The notes under the pieces: generated by a model
Told to the model about the DNA's origin: nothing
Seen by the model: the letters and a program-made list of their open reading frames with translations, nothing else
Databases searched by the model: none
Position numbers and translations under genes: made by a program
In this document: piece by piece, positions 46,210 to 53,621 of the stretch
Layout: each line of letters opens with the position of its first letter
Position numbering within the stretch: position 1 is the first letter of the stretch
Source: Phycisphaerales bacterium
GTDB lineage: Bacteria; Planctomycetota; Phycisphaerae; Phycisphaerales; SM1A02
Direction: 5' to 3'
DNA length: 56,224 nucleotides
Assembly: GCA_029247205.1 (NCBI GenBank)
Contig: JAQWLT010000036.1
Coordinates: forward strand, 1 to 56,224

Positions 46210-47025
46210 TCAGCGGTCCTTCGCCAATTGCCCAAGCGCCGTAGCTGCTTGTTCAAGCAGCGTAAGTCGACCTCCATACGTTGCGCGAAGATTCTTCGCC
46301 GTCATCGCGCTTGCAATAGAACCAGTCGCGACAACGCGCATATTGAGCAAGATGACATGCTCGAAATACTCGGCAACGGTTTGTAAATCATGATGCACTA
46401 CAACGACTGTCGCGCCCGCCTCACGGAGCGACCGTAGAACCGCGACGATGGCTTGTTCTGTCGCTGCATCCACCGACGCGAATGGTTCGTCCATCAAGTA
46501 TAGATCTGCGTTCTGCACCAACGCCCGCGCCAGGAAAACACGTTGCTGCTGACCGCCGGAGAGTTGACTGATTTGCCGATGCGCCAGTTCGGTCAATTCC
46601 ACGCGTTCTAGCGCCTCCATCGCCGCACATTTTTGCGCCTTTCCAACAGGGCGCAGCCAACCGAGACGTCCGTAGGTCCCCATCGCAACCACATCAAGCA
46701 CGCTCACAGGAAAGTCCCAATCGACAGTCTCTCGCTGCGGAACATAAGCAACCCGCTGTCGTACGGCCCGCCATGGCGATCCAAACATTCGAACCTCACC
46801 TGAGACACGCGGCATCAGATCAAGGCAGGCCTTAATGAGCGTGCTCTTGCCAGCACCGTTTGGCCCAACAATTGCGGCAAGACACCCGGTAGGCACGTCG
46901 AGATCGACATCCCACAAAACGGGGCGTCGGTCATAGGCCACCGTCAGATCATGGATCGAAAGTGCCGCCGATAGATCATGCTCATCACCAGGCGGAAGCG
47001 ACGTGGGTTGATGTGGCAGAGGCAT
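46210..47025 (-). CDS. Metal ABC transporter ATP-binding protein
   Basis: 271 residues. Walker A GPNGAGKSTLI, Q loop YVPQRETVDWDFP, signature LSGGQQQRVFLARAL, Walker B LYLMDEPFASVD and switch His in VVVHHDL. It drives the Mn/Zn-type transporter with the two fused permeases, 6 nt after the substrate-binding protein gene. Confidence 0.94.
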   Translation of the reverse strand: MPLPHQPTSLPPGDEHDLSAALSIHDLTVAYDRRPVLWDVDLDVPTGCLAAIVGPNGAGKSTLIKACLDLMPRVSGEVRMFGSPWRAVRQRVAYVPQRETVDWDFPVSVLDVVAMGTYGRLGWLRPVGKAQKCAAMEALERVELTELAHRQISQLSGGQQQRVFLARALVQNADLYLMDEPFASVDAATEQAIVAVLRSLREAGATVVVVHHDLQTVAEYFEHVILLNMRVVATGSIASAMTAKNLRATYGGRLTLLEQAATALGQLAKDR

Positions 47026-47031
47026 CAGTGT

Positions 47032-47997
47032 TCACGAAGGATCTTCGGCTGAGCCGACATTGCCACGAAATCCTTGCTCGGGAACCGTGCCGCCCAAAGC
47101 GCGGGCAACGGTACTCGCGTTGTGATCAATCATGCCAATGTAGGTGCCTTCCCAAGTACCTGGCTTTCCCATGGCATCCGAGAAAAGCTCTCCTCCAACA
47201 ACAACATCATGGCCACGAGCTTTAGCGCCTTCAACGAGCGCTCGCACATACTTGTCTGGCACACTTGACTCAATAAATACAGCGGGTATGCGTCGTTCGA
47301 CAAGCAATCCAACAAGGCCATTGACATCTGCGAGACCAGCCTCAGACTCCGTTGAAATCCCTTGAATCCCTCGCACCTCAAGGCCATAAGCCCGGCCGAA
47401 GTAACCGAAAGCATCATGCGCCGTAACGAGGACACGCTGCTTAGATGGAATACTCGCAATAACTTGCCGCACGTATTCATCAAGGCTTATAAGTTCGGCC
47501 GCATATATTGCAGCGTTCGCGTGATACATTTCGCAGCCGTCCGGATTTGCTTGGCACAGTGCAATTGCTGTTGCTTGGGTTGCTGCCATCCATGCCTGAA
47601 CGTCCATCCACACATGCGGATCGGGATGGCCTTCTTGGCCTTCCGGGACGAGTAAGAACTTCTGATCGATACCTGAAGCGACCGCGCGAACAAACCGACC
47701 ACGCGATGCAATTCGCTCAAAGATGTCGCCCATACGACCTTCAAGTTTGAGACCGTTGTAGAGCACAACATCAGCCGACATGATGCGACGGACATCAGAT
47801 GCCAGAGGCTTATAGAGGTGCGGATCAACACCCTCGCCCATGATGCTGGTCACAACGGCTTGGTCGCCTGCGACATGCCGTGCTATGTCAGCGACTTGCG
47901 TGGTCGTGGTCACGATTTCCAATGCCGTGGCCATGGCCGAACTGGCCGAAAGGCCAATCATGGTGGCCGCCCAGATCCCCTGCTTCCACGAGCCCAT
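47032..47997 (-). CDS. Metal ABC transporter substrate-binding protein (TroA/ZnuA/MntA family)
   Basis: 321 residues with a signal peptide (about 1-24, ending SAMA). Cluster A-I metal binder with ligands His60 (GVDPHLYKP), His128 (HPDPHVWMD), His194 (TAHDAFGYF) and Asp291 (IDHNAS). A His rather than Glu at the third position is as in TroA and ZnuA, while Mn-specific PsaA has Glu, so sequence alone leaves Mn or Zn open. The MntR and its operators favour manganese. GAGGAG precedes the ATG by eight bases. Confidence 0.92.
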   Translation of the reverse strand: MGSWKQGIWAATMIGLSASSAMATALEIVTTTTQVADIARHVAGDQAVVTSIMGEGVDPHLYKPLASDVRRIMSADVVLYNGLKLEGRMGDIFERIASRGRFVRAVASGIDQKFLLVPEGQEGHPDPHVWMDVQAWMAATQATAIALCQANPDGCEMYHANAAIYAAELISLDEYVRQVIASIPSKQRVLVTAHDAFGYFGRAYGLEVRGIQGISTESEAGLADVNGLVGLLVERRIPAVFIESSVPDKYVRALVEGAKARGHDVVVGGELFSDAMGKPGTWEGTYIGMIDHNASTVARALGGTVPEQGFRGNVGSAEDPS

Positions 47998-48033
47998 GTC
48001 TCGACTCCTCGACTGGTCAATGAAGTTTGATTT

Positions 48034-48047
48034 GTAGCTCTTGCTAC
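48034..48047. promoter_or_regulatory. MntR-type palindrome, site 1
   Basis: GTAGC-TCTT-GCTAC, a perfect 5-bp inverted repeat with a 4-base centre, in the 105-nt gap between the divergent mntR and transporter genes. The core TAGC-N4-GCTA is the same as in the E. coli MntR box. Its centre is 22 bp from site 2, about two helical turns. Confidence 0.75.
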
Positions 48048-48052
48048 CAATT

Positions 48053-48072
48053 AGTGTAGCAGATGCTACACT
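48053..48072. promoter_or_regulatory. MntR-type palindrome, site 2
   Basis: AGTGTAGCAGATGCTACACT, a perfect 9-bp inverted repeat with a two-base centre. It contains the same GTAGC-N4-GCTAC core as site 1, with longer arms. Placed about 30 nt from the mntR start codon and about 55 nt from the transporter start. Confidence 0.8.
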
Positions 48073-48102
48073 CCGAGCCAGCCATCGTCAAGGATTCGTG
48101 AC

Positions 48103-48516
48103 ATGAAGCCCGACAGTCCCTTTGCCAAAACGCGCCAAGACCACCTCACAGAGACTGCAGAGGACTATGTGGAGGCCATTGAATACATTCTTGGGGAACA
48201 GCCTGAGTGCCGGGTGAAAGACCTCGCACACCGAATGGGAGTCAGCCATGTCACCGTCACACGCATTTTGCAGCGGCTCACTGGCGAAGGGCTAATCGAC
48301 AAGAAGCCATATGGGCCATGCACGCTCACCAGCGAGGGGATGTTGATGGCCCGCCGCTCACGCAAACGGCATGACATTGTTTTAGCCTTTCTCTTGGCCA
48401 TCGGCGTACCAGAATCGACCGCCATCCACGATGCAGAGGGCATTGAGCACCACGTCAGCAGCGACACCCTCGCTGCAATGCAGAATCTTGTGACGCGGGA
48501 CAAAGCCAACGAATAA
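48103..48516 (+). CDS. mntR: Manganese-dependent transcriptional regulator MntR
   Basis: 137 residues: an N-terminal winged helix (VKDLAHRMGVSHVTVTRILQ) and a helical metal-binding domain. Asp21, Glu24, His90, Glu112, Glu115 and His116 are at exactly the spacing of the six Mn ligands of Bacillus subtilis MntR (D8, E11, H77, E99, E102, H103). Overall it resembles the E. coli MntR type (AEGIEHHVS). It is expected to repress, with Mn bound, the divergent transporter via the palindromes just upstream. Confidence 0.93.
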   Translation: MKPDSPFAKTRQDHLTETAEDYVEAIEYILGEQPECRVKDLAHRMGVSHVTVTRILQRLTGEGLIDKKPYGPCTLTSEGMLMARRSRKRHDIVLAFLLAIGVPESTAIHDAEGIEHHVSSDTLAAMQNLVTRDKANE

Positions 48517-48802
48517 AAATATCCAAAGCCGCGCACCGAGGCAGTCGCCCAAGTCTGTCTTCCGTGCATCGGGCATTGGGCTTGTCCGAGGCACCCCCCC
48601 TGGGGATGCACGATGGATCTACGCGGATCCCCCCCACCCCGCCACGCTTCGCTTCTTGTCGTGTCGGGGTGGGTGTTTTTTTGTTCGCAATGCCGCCTGA
48701 ATCACTTTTTGAAATTGTGCGCGCATACACCACATCGTTCTCACTCTCTTGTCCATATCACGCAAGGCCATACGGCACTTTCACTTCAGACAAGGGATTC
48801 AC
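48517..48802. other. Intergenic region between mntR and the subtilase gene
   Basis: 286 nt with the mntR terminator (48633-48682) and, after it, the presumed promoter of the subtilase. No gene is supported here. Confidence 0.6.
48633..48682 (+). terminator. Rho-independent terminator after mntR
   Basis: Stem CCCACCCCG / CGGGGTGGG with an inner CCACG / CGTGT-type extension and a TTCGCTTC-type loop, followed by GTTTTTTT. Confidence 0.8.
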
Positions 48803-50899
48803 ATGTTCAAAACACCTCCAAGCAGTACAACATTGTCAGCCGCCATAGTCTTGGCCGCGACGACGATCGCCCATGCCAAACCAGACTCTGGTCCGACAAT
48901 GTCAGCCAGAGACTGGGCAAAGACTGCGTCTGTCGCCGAACTCACCGCCTTCTCGCACGAACCGCACGAACTCATCGTCAGACTCGATCTCTCTAATCTG
49001 AGTGCTGCTGATGCATCCCTCAATGCGATTCTCCGCTCTACAGGTGGGCGCATTCGATGGGAATCCCGCTTGGTTCCCGGCCTGCTTGTGATCGAGATTG
49101 ATGCGGCAGTTGGCAAGAGTCTCGATGTGGCCAGAGGACGTTCCAATGGTGTGCTCTATGCGCATCCTGCCTACACACTTAACTCCCAGGCGACCAATGA
49201 TCCTCTATGGCACAATCTATGGGGGCTTCGCAATGACGGCGACGTCTACACTTGCAACGGCTGCAACGATCAACCAGTTCATGGCGTTACCGGCATCGAC
49301 ATCCGCATGGAAGAGGCGTGGCAGATTCAACCCAACGCCGATGGTGTCATCGTTGCAGTAGTTGATTCGGGTGTCGACCTCGAACACGAAGACCTCGCCG
49401 AGGTCATATGGACTAACACCAACGAAACGCCTGGTAATAATTACGATGACGACGGTAATGGCTACGCCGACGATGTCAACGGCTGGAGTTTCTCGTACGA
49501 TCAACCCCGACCTCTCATGGCAGAGGATCACGGAACACACTGCTCGGGCACCATCGCGGCCAAAGCCGACAATGACATCGGCTTGGTCGGTGTAGCTCGC
49601 GGCGCATCCATCATGCCGTTGCAATTCATGATGTTGGGAGCCGATGGACAAACCTCTGGTTCGACCACTAGTGCAATGGCAGCGATTGAATACGCTGTTG
49701 CCAACGGTGCTCGCATTTCCAATCACAGCTGGGGTGGACCCGCGCCCAGCGAGGCCCTGCGAGAAGTTATTGCCAATGCCGGCAATCAAGGACATTTGTT
49801 CATCTGCGCCGCGGGCAACGAAGGTGGTCCAGTGGGATATCCCGCAGGCTTTGATCTCGATTGCATCGTGTCGGTCGCTGCGATCCGCCCAGACGGGGAG
49901 TTGGCCAGTTTCTCCAACCGAGGCGAAGGCGTCGATCTTGCCGCACCGGGGTGGGGCATCAAGTCGTGTGTCGCTGGCGGCTATGCCCACCAGTCAGGCA
50001 CATCGATGGCATCCCCGCATGTCGCAGGCGTTGCCGCACTCCTTCTTGCGCATAGTGGTGGCACTGCAACCGCTGCCCAGATCAAACAGGCTTTACTTTC
50101 ATCGACACACCCACTCGACTCGCTGACCAATAACGTCGAGACTGGGGGCATGCTTGACGCTGCTGCGGCGCTGACTGCCTTGGATGGTGGTGGCGGAGGC
50201 GACGAAACGCCATCTGATACCTACGGCATCCTGCAGCACGTGGGCGCAGACCCAATCAATCTGTCAATCACCCTCACGCCCGATGGCCAAGGGTGGGCCA
50301 TGTGCCGCGACGAGGTGACAGCACTTCCCTCGGGCAATGGCGGAGGGAACCTAGAACTCGGTGATGACGATACGACATGGCAGGGTCTTCGCTGGCCATT
50401 CCCATTCGCGGGCGAGTCGTACACCCAAGTACAAGTGCATAGCAATGGAAGTGTGACCTTCACAGAAGCAATTGCATCTTGGGAAGCAACACCCGAATCC
50501 TTCGCCTTGGCACCGCGCATCGCACCGATGATGGCCGATCTCAACCCTAGCATTGGTGGACGCGTCACTGTTCTACATCTGGACGACCGCACCGCCTTCA
50601 CTTGGTTCGAAGTTCCCTCCTACGGGTCCAACGACACGAACACCATGCAAGTAGAACTATTCGAGGACGGTCGAATCCGCATGACGTGGATGGACATTCC
50701 CGTCGCCTCAGCACAACAGAACATCATCGGAGTTGGAGCTGCGGGTGTCGCCCAGTCAAGCGTGAACATGAATATGTTCGACTCTTGTCAGGATGTGACG
50801 CCTCCCAGTGGTCCGTGCACAGGAGATTTGGACGAGAACAGACGCGTCGATGTCGTCGACCTGATCCAACTCCTCGAAGCATGGGGGCAATGTGACTGA
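48803..50899 (+). CDS. Secreted subtilisin-like serine protease (S8) with dockerin-like tail
   Basis: 698 residues from ATG 48803 (AAGGGA upstream), signal peptide about 1-25 (ending AHA). Propeptide region up to about 125 (HPAYTLNSQATNDPLW marks the S8 start). Catalytic triad Asp188 (VVDSG), His243 (HGTHCSG) and Ser401 (GTSMASPHVAG), with Asn339 in CAAGNE as oxyanion residue. A Gly-rich linker near 475 leads to a beta-rich domain and a dockerin-like end, DLDENRRVDVVDLIQLLEAW, then GQCD. Exported protease; dockerin-like part suggests attachment to a cell-surface partner. Confidence 0.93.
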   Translation: MFKTPPSSTTLSAAIVLAATTIAHAKPDSGPTMSARDWAKTASVAELTAFSHEPHELIVRLDLSNLSAADASLNAILRSTGGRIRWESRLVPGLLVIEIDAAVGKSLDVARGRSNGVLYAHPAYTLNSQATNDPLWHNLWGLRNDGDVYTCNGCNDQPVHGVTGIDIRMEEAWQIQPNADGVIVAVVDSGVDLEHEDLAEVIWTNTNETPGNNYDDDGNGYADDVNGWSFSYDQPRPLMAEDHGTHCSGTIAAKADNDIGLVGVARGASIMPLQFMMLGADGQTSGSTTSAMAAIEYAVANGARISNHSWGGPAPSEALREVIANAGNQGHLFICAAGNEGGPVGYPAGFDLDCIVSVAAIRPDGELASFSNRGEGVDLAAPGWGIKSCVAGGYAHQSGTSMASPHVAGVAALLLAHSGGTATAAQIKQALLSSTHPLDSLTNNVETGGMLDAAAALTALDGGGGGDETPSDTYGILQHVGADPINLSITLTPDGQGWAMCRDEVTALPSGNGGGNLELGDDDTTWQGLRWPFPFAGESYTQVQVHSNGSVTFTEAIASWEATPESFALAPRIAPMMADLNPSIGGRVTVLHLDDRTAFTWFEVPSYGSNDTNTMQVELFEDGRIRMTWMDIPVASAQQNIIGVGAAGVAQSSVNMNMFDSCQDVTPPSGPCTGDLDENRRVDVVDLIQLLEAWGQCD

Positions 50900-50929
50900 T
50901 CGAACTCGTGCGTGCACTGTCGTGAAGCC

Positions 50930-50963
50930 CCGTCGTCGACCATCGGTCGGCGGCGGTGTTTTT
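50930..50963 (+). terminator. Rho-independent terminator after the subtilase
   Basis: A 12-bp stem with two G-U pairs (50930-50941 with 50945-50956), three-base loop ATC, and a TGTTTTT tail. Placed between convergent genes, it stops the subtilase transcript. Confidence 0.75.
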
Positions 50964-50984
50964 AATGCACGTATTCAGTCAAGT

Positions 50985-51464
50985 TCAGGTAGAAGCATCG
51001 ATGGATATCGCGCCCTGTGCTGCCAGATCACTCCACGGGTCGGGCAGATCAGGCGACACGTCCATCAACGCCGCACTCGTCATCGCCGTTGGCTGTGATG
51101 ACAACAACACGCTGTGATGCGCAGCCGCCGCAGCCATCAGCAGCAGATACCACAACAGCCCAGCCAATTTAACCTGCTCATTCTGACCCTCATGAAACAT
51201 CCGCTTGGCGTGTTGATACTGCGTACGCATCCAGTCGATTTCCACAACCTCCGCATCAATGAAATTGCTCGGCACGCAGGCCTGACCATCAGGGGCGACA
51301 CTCATCACCTCGGCCACCCAATCATCGCCGCCAACACCATTCAACTGAGCAGACAAGCGTGCCGTGGGCCGATCGGCTTGCACACGACCGAGTTCCAGCA
51401 ATGAACGCAGTGCCGGGTCGTCATCGTCACAATTCACATTGATGGTCCGAATATCGTCGCTCAT
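50985..51464 (-). CDS. Small membrane protein, possible anti-sigma factor
   Basis: 159 residues with one membrane helix (about 100-117, LAGLLWYLLLMAAAAA) after a charged cytoplasmic part. No zinc-binding HxxxCxxC motif of the common ZAS anti-sigma domain was seen. It overlaps the sigma gene by 4 nt (ATGA), which is the usual arrangement of a sigma factor and its membrane regulator. The role is inferred from position. Confidence 0.6.
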   Translation of the reverse strand: MSDDIRTINVNCDDDDPALRSLLELGRVQADRPTARLSAQLNGVGGDDWVAEVMSVAPDGQACVPSNFIDAEVVEIDWMRTQYQHAKRMFHEGQNEQVKLAGLLWYLLLMAAAAAHHSVLLSSQPTAMTSAALMDVSPDLPDPWSDLAAQGAISIDAST

Positions 51465-52165
51465 TTCAGTGCCTCCTGCAGTCGTGCCACTTCATCTGGG
51501 AGTTCATCTTCAGGAACGCCGTCCTGGAGAAGCCTTGCTTGAATCGCGGCGCGAAAACGGGTGGCCGCGGTGCGAACCATAACTGCGCATCGCTTGGCAT
51601 CGACGCCAAACTCATCGGCGCACTGCCGGTAGTTGATGCCGTCAAGATGGTGACGCATAAACAGTCGCCAGTGATCGTCATAACCATCAGCGACACAGGA
51701 CTGTTGTGCGTCTTGAATAGCCGACGCAACCAGCGACTTGGCCCACGCGCGATCGACATCGCGATCGTTGATAGATGGTTCAAACGTAGAGTAGTCTGCG
51801 TCTTCCCTACTCCCTTGATCGATGGACATGCCATCCTGCCGCCGGTCGCGACGCCACTGCTCTTTGAGGTAGAAGTGCAAGGCGTTAATGAGCCAGTGCC
51901 GCAGTCGCTTTCCACTGGACTTCCATTGTGCAAAAAAGTTCGGACGATCAAGCCGATCGGCCAGAAACCCGTTGATGATGTCATCGGGTTCGCCCAAGGT
52001 TCGCCAGCTCGTACCCAAGTAATAAATGCGAAGGGGAAGTTCGTACGAATCCATTACGTGGCGATTGATCGCATCGCGTCCAATCGTGCCATCATCAAGC
52101 CGCCCCTCAATCCAAGTGCACAAGGTCGGCGGAAAATGATTTTTCTTCTCGCTGGTCATGGGCAC
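51461..52165 (-). CDS. ECF-type sigma factor (planctomycete-like)
   Basis: 234 residues. N-terminal part resembles ECF region 2 (DDIINGFLADRLDRPNFFAQW, LRHWLINALHFYLKEQWRR); the C-terminal part resembles region 4 (NYRQCADEFGVDAKRCAVMVRTAATRFR). The sequence is divergent, with a long linker between the two. It lies 8 nt after the PhoD-like gene and overlaps the membrane protein gene, so three genes likely form one transcript. Confidence 0.75.
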   Translation of the reverse strand: MPMTSEKKNHFPPTLCTWIEGRLDDGTIGRDAINRHVMDSYELPLRIYYLGTSWRTLGEPDDIINGFLADRLDRPNFFAQWKSSGKRLRHWLINALHFYLKEQWRRDRRQDGMSIDQGSREDADYSTFEPSINDRDVDRAWAKSLVASAIQDAQQSCVADGYDDHWRLFMRHHLDGINYRQCADEFGVDAKRCAVMVRTAATRFRAAIQARLLQDGVPEDELPDEVARLQEALK

Positions 52166-52173
52166 TTCGGATG

Positions 52174-53418
52174 CTACAGCCCAGCCTCTCGCTTCACATT
52201 GCTTTGGGTCGCCAGCACTCGATGTTCGTGCAGAACCGATCCTTTCGCATTCACCAATTGAGCGATGAGGACATGGCCATCGGATGACTTCGCCGTTTCT
52301 ACAACCAGGAAACTATTGGGTTCGCCGATGCTGAAGACCAATCCAGGGTGTGGTGCATCGGCCGCCTTGATGAGATGCTCATGGATCGGGCTGGTGACAC
52401 ACTCAACGAGGGTGTACCCCAGTTGACGTTTCGTATCGTGCCCAATGACCCGCGACCAATGCACATCGCCACTGACGAGCATGGCTCCTGTCGTGTGCGT
52501 ACGCGCCAGGAGGTCAATGAGCCGGTCGTACTCCTTGGGATACACGCCCCAGCAATCTGTCTTGCCTGGTCTCACTGCATCGTTGAAAACCATGCCGCAT
52601 GCCAGCACCTTAAAAGGCGCCGTCGAGGCGCGCAGCGATCGCTCAAGCCACTTCCACTGCTGGTCACCCAGCAGCGCAGGCGCTTCCGTATCGCCCTGCG
52701 TCCGAGCAAACCAACGCGTATCAAGGAGAAAGACTTCAACAGGACCCTGTCGAAACTTCGTATAGATGCCTTGGTCCGCTTCACCAATGCTCGGATTCGG
52801 GCGGTACTCGCCAAAAGCCTGCCGGCTGTTCTCCTTACCCGGAAGATTGCCATCGGTGTCGTTGCGACCAAAATCGTGATCGTCCCATGTGGAATACACC
52901 GGCGTATGGGCGACAAGCTGGGCAAAGGCCGGAACCATTGCAAATGCGCGATACCGCGCACGCTGCGTCTTGAGATCTGTCGTATCGATGTAGGGTGTAT
53001 CGCCCAACAGTACTAACGCAGAGATCTGCTGCGCCAACATACGCTTCCACACAGTCGATGACCCGGCCTCCTCGTTGGCGCATGATCCAAATGCGATCAA
53101 ACATGTATCACTGTTAACTGGTTGCGTCACAAACCACCAGTCCGCATCGTGCTGCCCATCGATGGTGTAGGTATACCGAGTTGCGGGCGAAAGACCTGAG
53201 ATAGAAGCGATGACTGTATTGTCGCGAGCGGCCGTCGTCTCCAACTGCATACTGCGATCGCTGTCCTCCCCGCCCTGCACTTTGATACGGACATGCGTGG
53301 GTTCAACGGTCCTGACCCACACTCGAACGCTGTCACTAGTGAGATCCCCAAGTACCGGGCCAGCATCCAGTGATGCCAACATAGATAGAACCAACGACAA
53401 CGGGACAGTTGCAATCAT
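52174..53418 (-). CDS. PhoD-like metallophosphoesterase (alkaline phosphatase D family)
   Basis: 414 residues with a signal peptide (about 1-20, MIATVPLSLVLSMLASLDAG). An N-terminal beta domain (SDSVRVWVRT, SGLSPATRYTYTIDG) precedes the metallophosphatase domain: IAFGSCANEE, LGDTPYID, YSTWDDHDFG, LLDTRWF and VSGDVHWSRV carry the metal ligands. Members of the family cleave phosphodiesters, often to gain phosphate. AGGAG sits eight bases before ATG 53418; a longer frame upstream is not supported. Upstream partner of the sigma gene. Confidence 0.9.
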   Translation of the reverse strand: MIATVPLSLVLSMLASLDAGPVLGDLTSDSVRVWVRTVEPTHVRIKVQGGEDSDRSMQLETTAARDNTVIASISGLSPATRYTYTIDGQHDADWWFVTQPVNSDTCLIAFGSCANEEAGSSTVWKRMLAQQISALVLLGDTPYIDTTDLKTQRARYRAFAMVPAFAQLVAHTPVYSTWDDHDFGRNDTDGNLPGKENSRQAFGEYRPNPSIGEADQGIYTKFRQGPVEVFLLDTRWFARTQGDTEAPALLGDQQWKWLERSLRASTAPFKVLACGMVFNDAVRPGKTDCWGVYPKEYDRLIDLLARTHTTGAMLVSGDVHWSRVIGHDTKRQLGYTLVECVTSPIHEHLIKAADAPHPGLVFSIGEPNSFLVVETAKSSDGHVLIAQLVNAKGSVLHEHRVLATQSNVKREAGL

Positions 53419-53426
53419 GGGGAGAT

Positions 53427-53431
53427 CTCCT
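53427..53431 (-). promoter_or_regulatory. Ribosome binding site deciding the PhoD start
   Basis: AGGAG on the minus strand, eight bases from ATG 53418, which itself begins a signal peptide. Confidence 0.7.
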
Positions 53432-53621
53432 ACGGCAAGGGTATACCTTGCCCGAAGATGTTTGCCAAACATTCGATTTAATCGATCTACAGACGCTTCC
53501 GAGCAATCAATGCCTGCTGTATTGACCAAATGTGACAAATAGTCGACTAAATCGTGTGGGTACTGATCTATAACGTGAGTACCAGTTGAGAAATCAGCAG
53601 TCAATTCAGAGGAGAATACTC

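Noticed and set aside
53522-53553. Possible sigma-70 promoter for the 53622 gene (TTGACC and TAAATC)
   Set aside because: The spacer is 20 bp, outside the usual range, so no promoter was claimed.
53419-53604. N-terminal extension of the PhoD-like protein (62 codons)
   Set aside because: A signal peptide with a ribosome binding site begins at 53418; the extension has no such support.
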